Under the pieces are notes generated by a model. That model worked only from the letters and a program-made list of their open reading frames with translations, was not told the DNA's origin and made no database searches. A stretch of DNA of 64,000 nucleotides from Erythrobacter sp. (lineage in GTDB: Bacteria; Pseudomonadota; Alphaproteobacteria; Sphingomonadales; Sphingomonadaceae). Of this stretch, positions 1 through 8,670 are shown piece by piece. Position numbers and translations under genes: made by a program. Location of the stretch: NCBI GenBank assembly GCA_009993605.1, contig JAACTB010000007.1:558001-622000 (forward strand), in the 5' to 3' direction. Within the stretch, counting starts at the first letter, position 1, and every line of letters starts with the position of its first letter.

Positions 1-3000
1 CGATCTGGTGCAGAAGCCCCGCAATCTCGCCGCGCGTGTCTTCGTCGATCGACGCCATACCCTGCGCCGCCGCGATGGCGTCGCGCGTCGCGGTCAGGCG
101 ATCGGCGAACATCCTGCGCAGGCGCGGACTTGTGGCAGCATCGCGCCTGGCGGAGGCCGGCTCGGCCGATGCGGGCTCGGTCGGAGCCGGTGCCGGGTCA
201 TCGCCCGGCGAGGCCGACCATTGTGCGATCACGCGGGACAGGTCCCCCATCCGCAAGGGCTTGGCCAGATGCCCCTGCATTCCGGCCACGCGGCATTGGC
301 GGATATCGTCGGCATAGGCGTTGGCGGTGACGGCGATGATGGGCAGTTCGGCGGGCGTGAAACCCGCCTCGCGGATCGCCATGGTCGCGCCGACGCCGTC
401 GAGCACGGGCATCTGCATGTCCATCAGCACCAGATCGAACGGTGCGCCCTGCTCCCGGGCCAGCCGCACCTTCGCGATCGCCTCGCGCCCGTTATCGGCC
501 AGATCGCATCTGTGCCCAGCCTTTTCGACCATGGCGCGCGTCAGCTCCTGGTTCACAGAGTTGTCTTCGGCGACGAGGATGCGAAGGCTCCCCGACAGCG
601 GGGCTTGCATCGTGTCCGTCGCTTTCACCTCGTCAGCGTCATCCGCCGTCGTCTCGGCTACGCGCAGCGGCAGATCGAGAATGAAGACCGATCCCTGGCC
701 GAGCTCGCTTTCGACGCGCAGATCCCCGCCCATCAGCCGCGCCAGTTCGGCGCTGATCGGCAGACCGAGTCCGGTTCCCCCAAAACGGCGCGCCGTGGTC
801 GCATCGGCCTGGGTGAACTTCTCGAACACGCTTTCCAGGCGGTCGGCGGGAATGCCGATCCCCGTATCGCTGACCGTGATCCGGATGACCCGGTCATCGC
901 CTGATTGGACGATCTCCAGCCCCAGCGCCACCTTGCCCTGTTCGGTGAACTTGACCGCATTGCCGAGCAGATTGAGGACGATCTGGCGCAGGCGCATCTT
1001 GTCGACCACCACGCGAGAAGGCAGGTCGGGGTCGATATTGAGATCGAGCTGAACGCGCTTTGCCTTGGCGACCGGTTCCATCAGGCGCAGGCAACTGCGC
1101 ATCGTATGGCGCATATCGGCGGGTTCGCCGTTCACGCTCATCTGATTGGCCTCGATCTTGGCGAAATCGAGCAGGTCGTTGAGCAATCGCAGCATCGCAT
1201 TGCCCGAATCCGCGATCATGCCCAGGCGGCGGCGCTGGACCGGGTCCTCTTCTTCGCAAAGCGCCAGTTCGGTGAACCCGATCACTCCGTTCATGGGCGT
1301 GCGTATCTCGTGGCTCATATTGGCGAGGAAGCTGGTCTTCGCCTCGTCCGCCGCGCGCGCGCGATCGCGCGCATCGGTGAGGTTGCGCCGCATCTCGACC
1401 TCTTCGGTGCGATCGATGATGACGCCGAACAGGGATTTGGCCCCCACGCCGTTCCCATCGCTATCGACGGTGCCAATCTCGCCGCCCCGATGTTCCTCGC
1501 CGTCGCCTTCGGCATGGCCAATGACCTCGACATGGCGAAGAATGCCCTCGCCAGCCATCAGGCGTGCGTTGAAGCGGAAGCCCGTCCCGCTCGCCGCGGC
1601 TTCGGCGATCGCATCTTCGACGAAGGACCGGTCTTCGGGATGGTAGAGTTCGATCGCCTTGTCGAGGCTGGGCGGGGTGTGTCCTTCGAGCCCGTGCAGG
1701 CGGAAGACCTCGTCCGACCAATCGACGGTGCCCGCCTCGAGATCGACATACCAGTGCCCGACATGGGCGGTCGCCTCCGCGAGAGTGAGCATCCGGTTGC
1801 GTTCGGCCACTTCGGCGGTGGCTTCCTCGACCTTGCGCACCACCAGCGCCTCGCGCCGCGAGAAAGCGATCAGGAGCAGGCCCAAAAGGATTGTTACCAC
1901 GATGCCGGAAAAGAGCACGATAAGCGGTTCGTCGGATGTGATACGCTCCTCGAAGGCCGGCAGCGCGCGCCAGCGCAGCGTGATCAACTCGTTCGCCATC
2001 TCGATCGTGCGGACGATTTCGAAGGCGGGCGCGGATGACGGGTCGACACCCGTTGCATACATCAGATCGTCGGGCTCTGTGCCGCGCCCGAAGAACACCT
2101 CCAGCGAGAAATCGCCACCTTGGCGGGGCGTCAGATCGGCGAGGAAATCCGCCGCGATGAGAGGCGAATAGGACCAGCGCCGCCCGAATTGGGGATCGTC
2201 TTCCTCGATCGGACGCATCAACAGGAAGCCGACCCCTTTCCCGGAATCCTGCACCAGCTTTATGGGGCGCGTGATTGTCGGCTCACCCGTAGCTTGCGAG
2301 AGCGCGATCGCATCGCGGCGTCCCTGTTCGAAAGCAAGATCGAGGCCGAGGGCGGCTAGATTGTCTTCGAGCGGCTCGATACGGTCGATGATGAAATGCA
2401 GGTCGCGGTCGACATAAGGGTGTACGGCGAAGCGATCGCCGAATTCGCCTGCGAACTGATTTTTGAACACCTCCAGCCTGTCGTCCTTCACTTCGCGGAA
2501 AACGCCGAGGCCGCGCATTCCGGGATAGGACTGTTCGAGGTGGAGGCGGCTGACATAGTCGCGCCATTCGTCGGGCGTGACGTGATCGCTCAGCGCCGCG
2601 AACGCGCCCGCCGCCTCGATCGCGCGGGAATAGGTTCCGAGCCGATAGGCGAGCGCCTGTTCGGTGTCGGTGGCAAGCGCGGCGAAGCTCTCGTTCGACT
2701 GTTCATACGCTTTTTCCGCCGCGTGGCGCGTGGCGTAGAATGTCAGCAGCAGCGTGGTCGTGAGGCAGGCGGCGATGAGCGCGCTCGCCCCGCCAAGCGC
2801 CGTGCCCCGCCACAGGATCGGAAACGGCGAATGGCTCGAAAAGATCAGGATGGGGAGGACGAAGAAGATCCCGAGGACATCGCCGAGGAGCCAGGTCGAC
2901 CAGTTCGTACCGATGATGTCAGGTGGCACGAGACCCGCCGTTACGAGCGTTCCGACCCCGATCGTCGCGGATATCAGGCATGGCAGGATCAGCGCGCCGA

Positions 3001-3478
3001 TCAGGCGCAGCAGATGGCGCCAGTCGCGCCCTTCGATTCGCTTCGGCAGGCGCTGGAACATCGCCCAGCCTGCTAGGGCTTGAAGGCAGGCACCCAGTCC
3101 TACGATAATTGCGACGGCGAGCGGGACGATCGCCTCGCGCACGCTGGTGATGCCTTCGAAACTGTGGAGGATGTTGATCGCTGCGGATCCCACCCACACG
3201 CCCGCGCAGATCCGCGGCCCGCGCAGCAGCAGGGCCGCCAGTGCGACGCCGGATGCAGGCCAGACCACGGTCGCGTAGCCCGGCGGCACGGCCAGCGAGA
3301 GACCGATATAGCCGGCAATGAAATAGCAGACCGCGAGGACGGCGGGATCGATCAGCCAGCGCAGCCTTGAAAAGGCATGAGTGATCCCCGCATCGGGCGC
3401 TTCCGCTCCCTCGTGATCGGGCGCGGAAATATCGGCGGGTTTGCCAACCGGCATGGCATCGAATGTCGAATGGATCAC
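1..3478 (-). CDS. Hybrid sensor histidine kinase, MASE1-CHASE-PAS-HisKA-HATPase-REC (partial, C-terminus off the left edge)
   Basis: Membrane sensor kinase with a fused receiver, cut by the window edge after about 1159 codons. Residues about 35-250 are a run of hydrophobic helices of the MASE1 type. About 255-500 is a periplasmic CHASE-like domain (YPGMRGLGVF motif near 326), followed by a membrane helix near 515-538. A PAS domain (about 560-660) and a coiled linker lead to the HisKA box MSHEIRTPMNG with phospho-acceptor His723. An ATPase domain follows (N-box NLLGNAVKF, later GGTGLGL), then a receiver with VLMDMQMP (Asp1020). The tail after 1100 may begin an Hpt domain, but this is not visible. 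The start is taken as GTG at 3478 because AGGTGG lies 5 bases upstream; ATG at 3454 is the alternative. No partner regulator is adjacent, so the ligand and output are unknown. Confidence 0.9.
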   Translation of the reverse strand, partial: MIHSTFDAMPVGKPADISAPDHEGAEAPDAGITHAFSRLRWLIDPAVLAVCYFIAGYIGLSLAVPPGYATVVWPASGVALAALLLRGPRICAGVWVGSAAINILHSFEGITSVREAIVPLAVAIIVGLGACLQALAGWAMFQRLPKRIEGRDWRHLLRLIGALILPCLISATIGVGTLVTAGLVPPDIIGTNWSTWLLGDVLGIFFVLPILIFSSHSPFPILWRGTALGGASALIAACLTTTLLLTFYATRHAAEKAYEQSNESFAALATDTEQALAYRLGTYSRAIEAAGAFAALSDHVTPDEWRDYVSRLHLEQSYPGMRGLGVFREVKDDRLEVFKNQFAGEFGDRFAVHPYVDRDLHFIIDRIEPLEDNLAALGLDLAFEQGRRDAIALSQATGEPTITRPIKLVQDSGKGVGFLLMRPIEEDDPQFGRRWSYSPLIAADFLADLTPRQGGDFSLEVFFGRGTEPDDLMYATGVDPSSAPAFEIVRTIEMANELITLRWRALPAFEERITSDEPLIVLFSGIVVTILLGLLLIAFSRREALVVRKVEEATAEVAERNRMLTLAEATAHVGHWYVDLEAGTVDWSDEVFRLHGLEGHTPPSLDKAIELYHPEDRSFVEDAIAEAAASGTGFRFNARLMAGEGILRHVEVIGHAEGDGEEHRGGEIGTVDSDGNGVGAKSLFGVIIDRTEEVEMRRNLTDARDRARAADEAKTSFLANMSHEIRTPMNGVIGFTELALCEEEDPVQRRRLGMIADSGNAMLRLLNDLLDFAKIEANQMSVNGEPADMRHTMRSCLRLMEPVAKAKRVQLDLNIDPDLPSRVVVDKMRLRQIVLNLLGNAVKFTEQGKVALGLEIVQSGDDRVIRITVSDTGIGIPADRLESVFEKFTQADATTARRFGGTGLGLPISAELARLMGGDLRVESELGQGSVFILDLPLRVAETTADDADEVKATDTMQAPLSGSLRILVAEDNSVNQELTRAMVEKAGHRCDLADNGREAIAKVRLAREQGAPFDLVLMDMQMPVLDGVGATMAIREAGFTPAELPIIAVTANAYADDIRQCRVAGMQGHLAKPLRMGDLSRVIAQWSASPGDDPAPAPTEPASAEPASARRDAATSPRLRRMFADRLTATRDAIAAAQGMASIDEDTRGEIAGLLHQI

Positions 3479-3752
3479 ATTAACCACCTAACCGCTTCGC
3501 GAAACTCGGCTTCGCAAGCTGTCAGCGCTACCGCGGGACGGTAAATTTTTCGCAAAATCCGGGCCGGGCGTCCTTCGAGAGGCGCGCACCGAGCGTCACG
3601 CCAAATAAAGAGGCGCTTTTTCCCGCGCGATAGTCTATCGGGCTCGCACATCCGTGCGCCCACAGGCGCGCGCCCCCCGCTCCCCCAAGCGCTTCCCCCT
3701 TCTCGCTCCGGCCGCAACGCCGTGTGCGCTCGCTCGAAAGTTTCTGATTCCC

Positions 3753-5471
3753 ATGCCGTTTCCCCAATCCCCCGCCCCGCTGGCCCAGGCCCTGTCCTCG
3801 CGCGGATACGACACGCCGACATCGGTTCAGGAGGCCGTGCTGCAATCCGAAGCGCGAGGCCGCGATCTGGTCGTGTCCGCACAGACCGGGTCGGGCAAGA
3901 CGGTGGCCTTTGGGCTCGCCTTCGCCGATCAGGTGCTGGGCGAGGATGGCGATCTGTTTGCGCGCGGCGCTCCGTCGGCCCTCGTCATCGCCCCGACGCG
4001 CGAGCTGGCTCTCCAGGTCAGCAAGGAACTCGGCTGGCTGTACGAGAAGACCGGCGCGCGCATCGCCTCCTGCGTGGGCGGGATGAACCCGCAGGCCGAA
4101 CGCCGCGCCCTGAAAGCGGGCGCCACCATCGTCGTCGGCACGCCCGGCCGCTTGCGCGACCATATCGAACGCGGCGCGCTCGACCTGTCTTCCCTTGCCG
4201 TCGTGGTCCTCGACGAAGCGGACGAGATGCTCGACATGGGCTTCCGCGAGGAGCTCGAATACATTCTCGACGCCACGCCCCAGGGGCGGCGCGTGCTGAT
4301 GTTCTCCGCCACCATGCCGCGCCCGATCGAAGCGATGGCGCGCCGTTATCAGCAGGACGCGCTGCGCATCGCCACCGGAGGGCAGGATCGCGGCCATGGC
4401 GACATCGCCTATCAAGCCGTCGCCGTCCCCCCCGCCGCGATCGAGACGGCGGTCGTCAATCTCCTGCGCTTCCACGAGGCGGAGACCGCGATCCTGTTCT
4501 GCGCCACGCGCGAGCGGGTGCGGCAATTGCATACCGTGTTGCAGGATCGCGGCTTCGCTGCGGTCGCGCTGTCAGGCGAACACTCCCAGTCGGAGCGCAA
4601 CCAGGCGCTTCAGGCGCTGCGTGACGGGCGCGCGCGCGTCTGCGTTGCCACCGATGTCGCCGCACGCGGGATCGACCTGCCCACGCTCACGCTGGTCATT
4701 CATGTCGACTTGCCGCGCGATGCGGAAACCTTGCAGCACCGCTCGGGCCGCACCGGGCGCGCCGGGCGCAAGGGCACGGCGGTCATGGTGGTCCCCTTCA
4801 ACCGCCGCCGCCGCACCGAAGGGATGCTGCGCCATGCGGGGATCGAGACGCTGTGGATCGATGTGCCCGATCGCAAGGCGGTGCTGGCGCAGGACCGCAC
4901 GCGCCTTCTCGAAACGCTGCTGCAACCGATCGACGACGCTTCGGTCGAGGATGCGGATCGCGAGCTTGCCGATACGCTCCTCAACGAACGCAGCCCGCGC
5001 GACATCGCGGTGCTACTGGCTCAGGCCTATCGCGCCAAGCTGCCCGAACCGGAGGAATTCTCGGCCCAGACCGTCGACGCCCATCGCGCTGCGCAGAAGG
5101 AAAAACACCGCGCCGGGTTCGAGGATACGGTCTGGTTCCGGCTCGATGTCGGGCGCCGCCGCAATGCCGATCCGCGCTGGATCCTCCCGATCCTATGCAA
5201 GCGTGGCGGGATCACCCGCAACGAGATCGGCGCGATCCGCATCGGTCCCAACGAGACCTATTTCCAGGTGCCCCGCACCGTCGCCGATAGTTTCGCCAAG
5301 ACCGCCGCGCAGACCGCCGGTCAGGACGAGAAAGGCGGCGAGCTGACGATCGAGCGTTCCGCCGAAGGGCCGCGCGTCCAGGCGCGCGAGAACGGGCGCA
5401 AGAAGCGGCACCAGGATTTCCATCCCAAACCGTCGAACCGGCACGACGCGCGGCGCAAGCGCAACGCCTGA
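3753..5471 (+). CDS. DEAD-box ATP-dependent RNA helicase with DbpA-like C-terminal RNA-binding domain
   Basis: RNA helicase, probably in ribosome assembly or mRNA remodelling. All core motifs are visible from the ATG at 3753: AQTGSGKT (43-50), PTRELA (81-86), GG (109-110), TPGR (130-133), DEAD (154-157), SAT (185-187) and HRSGRTGRAGRKG in the second RecA domain. The C-terminal part (about 460-540) has the weak RRM-like fold of the DbpA family, followed by a basic Lys/Arg tail. The length of 572 aa fits DeaD/CsdA-type helicases. The reading frame is open upstream to 3654, but those 33 codons look like leader sequence (Pro/Arg-rich, no family similarity), so the later ATG was chosen. Whether it is the DeaD or DbpA orthologue cannot be decided from motifs. 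Confidence 0.93.
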   Translation: MPFPQSPAPLAQALSSRGYDTPTSVQEAVLQSEARGRDLVVSAQTGSGKTVAFGLAFADQVLGEDGDLFARGAPSALVIAPTRELALQVSKELGWLYEKTGARIASCVGGMNPQAERRALKAGATIVVGTPGRLRDHIERGALDLSSLAVVVLDEADEMLDMGFREELEYILDATPQGRRVLMFSATMPRPIEAMARRYQQDALRIATGGQDRGHGDIAYQAVAVPPAAIETAVVNLLRFHEAETAILFCATRERVRQLHTVLQDRGFAAVALSGEHSQSERNQALQALRDGRARVCVATDVAARGIDLPTLTLVIHVDLPRDAETLQHRSGRTGRAGRKGTAVMVVPFNRRRRTEGMLRHAGIETLWIDVPDRKAVLAQDRTRLLETLLQPIDDASVEDADRELADTLLNERSPRDIAVLLAQAYRAKLPEPEEFSAQTVDAHRAAQKEKHRAGFEDTVWFRLDVGRRRNADPRWILPILCKRGGITRNEIGAIRIGPNETYFQVPRTVADSFAKTAAQTAGQDEKGGELTIERSAEGPRVQARENGRKKRHQDFHPKPSNRHDARRKRNA

Positions 5472-5473
5472 CC

Positions 5474-5743
5474 CTAAGCGTTTGGGGGGTCGTCGGGCCT
5501 GGCCATCAGATCCATCAGACTGCGCGCGGCCTCGCGGTCCTCCTCGTGCTCGAACGCCACGTCGAGATCGGGGGCCGCGTCGAACATATGGAGCAGGGTC
5601 CACAAGGCGAAGCGCCGTCCGCGATCTTTCTCCAGGCCGAAATCGACCCGCATCCGCTCCACCCCGGCGCGGGTCGCGTCGGGATCGATCGCGGCCAGAT
5701 CGCGCGTGCCGAAATAGTTCTGCATGAGGTCGCGTAAGTCCAT
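5474..5743 (-). CDS. Small conserved-looking hypothetical protein, 89 aa
   Basis: I do not recognise this family. It is an acidic protein without signal peptide or membrane segment. The N-terminal half is MDLRDLMQNYFG and the C-terminal half is predicted helical with an acidic stretch (FEHEEDREAARSLMDLM). It lies tail to tail with the helicase gene, with two bases between the stop codons, and head to head with the MATE exporter gene about 70 bases away. It is listed as a gene because it fills the gap, has balanced composition and a plausible start. It could be a small cytosolic regulator or toxin partner, but nothing in the sequence shows this. Confidence 0.6.
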   Translation of the reverse strand: MDLRDLMQNYFGTRDLAAIDPDATRAGVERMRVDFGLEKDRGRRFALWTLLHMFDAAPDLDVAFEHEEDREAARSLMDLMARPDDPPNA

Positions 5744-5816
5744 CCGACCTCGCTAGCCGAGCGTGCGGGCGATGCAAGCGCTTGCCCGATCGGTTTGCGC
5801 GCCGCATGTCCCCCCG

Positions 5817-7172
5817 ATGCAGTCCCGTTCCAATCCCGTTGCAGCGCCGATAGACACGCGGGCGATCTGGGCCATCGCGCTGCCCGCCATGGTCACCAAT
5901 GTCGCCACCGCGCTGATCGGGGTCGGCGACATGTGGATCGTCGGCCGGTTGGGCGACGCCCCGACGCAAGGCGCGGTCGATATCGGCGCGCGGCTGTTCG
6001 CCATGCTGTTCGTCGTCATGAACTTTCTCAAGACCGGCACCACGGGGCTGGTCGCACAAGCCGGAACGCGCCGCGAAGGCGGCGGTGGCGGCGAAGCGCA
6101 GGCGGCTCTTCTGCTGCGCGGACTGGTGGTCGGCGTCGCGATCGCGGCGCTGCTGCTTGCGCTTAAGCCCGTACTCCTGCCGCGGCTGCTGGGCGTGTTG
6201 GGGGCCGAAGATAACGTCCTCGAAGCGGCGCGCATCTATGCCGATATCCGCTATTGGAGCGCGCCTGCCGTGATGGCGAATTTCGCTCTTGTCGGCTTCC
6301 TCGTCGGGCAGAGGAGGATGCGCGCGGTGCTTGCCTTCGAGGTTGCCTATAATCTCCTCAACCTCGCGCTCGGCCTGTTCCTGGCCCTGGGGCTCGATTG
6401 GGACATCGCCGGGATCGGTTGGTCGAGCTTCGTCGCCGAATACGCCAAGCTTGCCGCGATCACGCTGTTCGTCCTGCGCGGCGAAACAGGGCGCGCGATA
6501 CGAGCCGCGGCGCGCTCCGCTTCGATCCTTTCGCTGGCGAAATTGCGACCCTTCCTGTCGGTCAATCGCGATCTTTTCCTGAGGACCGTGGTGCTGATGA
6601 TCGCGCTCGCCGCCCTCACCCGCCTCAGCGCCGAGCGCGGACCCGTGGTGCTGGCGGCGAACGGAATCTTCCATCAGCTTTTCGTCCTCATGGCGCTGCT
6701 GCTCGACGGGTTCGAGAATGCGGCGCAGGTTCTGAACGGAGAGCGGCGGGGGGCCGACGATCGGGCGGGCTTTACCGCCTATATGCGGGCGATCCTGTGG
6801 CGCGGCTTCGCGCTTGCCGCCGGCGTATCGCTCGCGCTGGCGTTGTTCGCGGGCCCGCTGATCGACGCCTTTGCCGCAACGCCCGCCGTGGCCAAAACCG
6901 GGCGGTCCTACGCGGTATGGCTCGCGATCATGCCCTTCGCCGGAGTTGCCGCCTTCGTATTCGATGGCGTGTTCGTGGGCGCGAGCTGGACGCGCGCCTT
7001 GCTCGTCTCGATGCTCGGCGCGGCGGCGGTCTATGCCCTGTCGCTATGGCTGACCTGGCCGCTGGGCAATCACGGGTTGTGGCTGTCCTTCGTCCTGTTT
7101 CTGGCGCTTAGAGCGGGGTTTCAGCTTGTGCTGGTGCCCCGCCTACTGCGCCAGGAATTCGGAAGCGATTGA
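5817..7172 (+). CDS. MATE family efflux transporter (DinF-like)
   Basis: Multidrug/cation antiporter of the MATE family. It has about twelve hydrophobic helices over 451 aa, beginning with AIWAIALPAMVTNVATALIG and GVGDMWIVGRLGD, the usual first-helix pattern of DinF-type members. Two homologous six-helix halves are apparent, with the second half starting near the FLSVNRDLFLRT segment. The start at 5817 was chosen because translation from there gives a short N-terminus before helix 1. GTG at 5763 and ATG at 5772 are in frame, but no Shine-Dalgarno sequence decides between them. It converges on the M28 peptidase gene with three bases between stops. Substrate cannot be assigned. Confidence 0.9.
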   Translation: MQSRSNPVAAPIDTRAIWAIALPAMVTNVATALIGVGDMWIVGRLGDAPTQGAVDIGARLFAMLFVVMNFLKTGTTGLVAQAGTRREGGGGGEAQAALLLRGLVVGVAIAALLLALKPVLLPRLLGVLGAEDNVLEAARIYADIRYWSAPAVMANFALVGFLVGQRRMRAVLAFEVAYNLLNLALGLFLALGLDWDIAGIGWSSFVAEYAKLAAITLFVLRGETGRAIRAAARSASILSLAKLRPFLSVNRDLFLRTVVLMIALAALTRLSAERGPVVLAANGIFHQLFVLMALLLDGFENAAQVLNGERRGADDRAGFTAYMRAILWRGFALAAGVSLALALFAGPLIDAFAATPAVAKTGRSYAVWLAIMPFAGVAAFVFDGVFVGASWTRALLVSMLGAAAVYALSLWLTWPLGNHGLWLSFVLFLALRAGFQLVLVPRLLRQEFGSD

Positions 7173-7175
7173 GCC

Positions 7176-8549
7176 TCAGCGCGGCAGGATCGCCCCCGGC
7201 TCGTTCGCCAGAATACCGACTACCTGCGTCCACACCGCCACATTCTGGCGCAGCTGGACGGGGTCGATCTTGTCCAGCGTATCGTCCGGCGTGTGGTGCA
7301 GGTCGAAATAGCGGGTGCCGTCCTGCTGCAAGTCGATGATCGCGGTCTTCTGGTCGCGGGCGATGTCGATATCCGCGCCGCCGGTTGCGACAGCCGTGCC
7401 GTTAGACACGCCGAAGCGCGCCACCGCGCTGGCGATACGCGCGTGCAGCGTCGGATTGCCGGCGAGGAAATTGCTCTCGAACCGCCAGATGCGATCGGCG
7501 CCGAAATCGCTTTCCAGCCCCACCGCGATCGGTTCGTCTATATGCGCCGCGCTATAGGCCTTCGAGCCCCACAGGCCGGTTTCTTCCGCGCCCGCCATCA
7601 ACACGCGAATGGTGCGCAGCGGCTGCGCGCCCGAAGCCGCATGCTTCGCCGCCGCCGCGACGATACCGCAGCCCGCCCCATCGTCGAAGGCGCCGGTCCC
7701 GTTCCACCAGCTGTCGAGATGGCAGGCGACGAGCACCGGTGGAAGCGAGGGATCGCGCCCGGCGATCTCGCCCACGACATTGCCGCTGGTTGTCATTCCC
7801 AAGCGGCGCGGCGTCATCGTCAATTTCATGCGGATCGGCGTGCCCTGCGCCCGGTCGAACATGCGTTCGAGATTGGCGGCATCGGGCAGGCTCAGCGCGC
7901 CTGCCGGGGTCGGTTCGACGCTATCGGGGAAGCTCGTGCCGCCGGTATGCGGGTTACGGTGGTAGTCGGTCCCCACCGCCTTGATGATGGTCGCGACCGC
8001 GCCCTTGCTGGCCGCGATCCCCGCGCCGACCCAGCGCGCGGGACCAGCGAAGCCGTATTGCGAGCCGTCCTGCGTCGGCGTCATCGAATGTGAGATATAG
8101 GCAATCTTGCCCTCGAGGCTGCCATCGGGCGCGGCGCGCAGCGCGTCGACGTTCTCGAACTCGACCACTTCCGCCTCGATCCCTTCCGGCCCGGTCGAGG
8201 CGCTGTTGCCGAGCGGCTGGATGACCAGCGGCTGGGCATAGGGGCTGAGGATTTGCGCCTTGTGCGTATCGCCGGGCACCCAGGTGTCCATTTCGAACGG
8301 TTCGTCCGCGACATTCGAGAAGCCGTTGCGCTTGAGCCAGGCGACCGCCCAGTCGCGCCCGCGCTTCTCCGCCTCCGTTCCAGCCTGACGCGGGCCGACT
8401 TCGGTGGTGACGCCTTCGACGAAATCCCAGGCATAGCGATCCTGCGTCAGCGCCGCATCGGCGGCGGCGGCGACGGGATCGGTTTGCGCCATGACTGGAG
8501 CGGCGACGGTGGCGAGGAGAGCGGCGGCGAGCATGGCGGTTCTGGTCAT
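7176..8549 (-). CDS. Secreted M28-family zinc aminopeptidase
   Basis: Exported peptidase of the M28 (aminopeptidase Y/PSMA) type. An N-terminal signal peptide (MTRTAMLAAALLATVAAPVMAQ) ends in an A-x-A-like site. Zinc ligands expected for the family are visible: His277 in ACHLDSW, Asp289/Asp290 in FDDGAG, and the catalytic/ligand Glu322-Glu323 pair in GAEETGLWG, with a late D and H in the C-terminal part (YFDLHHTPDDTL). A PA-type insert appears to lie between the N-terminal segment and the catalytic domain. Length is 457 aa. ATG at 8549 was preferred over 8570 and 8585 because it gives a compact basic signal peptide n-region. The divergent gene is ettA, 121 bases away. Confidence 0.88.
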   Translation of the reverse strand: MTRTAMLAAALLATVAAPVMAQTDPVAAAADAALTQDRYAWDFVEGVTTEVGPRQAGTEAEKRGRDWAVAWLKRNGFSNVADEPFEMDTWVPGDTHKAQILSPYAQPLVIQPLGNSASTGPEGIEAEVVEFENVDALRAAPDGSLEGKIAYISHSMTPTQDGSQYGFAGPARWVGAGIAASKGAVATIIKAVGTDYHRNPHTGGTSFPDSVEPTPAGALSLPDAANLERMFDRAQGTPIRMKLTMTPRRLGMTTSGNVVGEIAGRDPSLPPVLVACHLDSWWNGTGAFDDGAGCGIVAAAAKHAASGAQPLRTIRVLMAGAEETGLWGSKAYSAAHIDEPIAVGLESDFGADRIWRFESNFLAGNPTLHARIASAVARFGVSNGTAVATGGADIDIARDQKTAIIDLQQDGTRYFDLHHTPDDTLDKIDPVQLRQNVAVWTQVVGILANEPGAILPR

Positions 8550-8670
8550 GCGCGTCTCGCTATCGGTCATTGAAGCGCCTGCCAAGCGTCAAACTTGCCC
8601 CCTTCCCCACCAGCGCCTATCTGACGCGCAGATTTCCCCGATTCCAGAATTTTGAAGAGGAACGCCGCCC

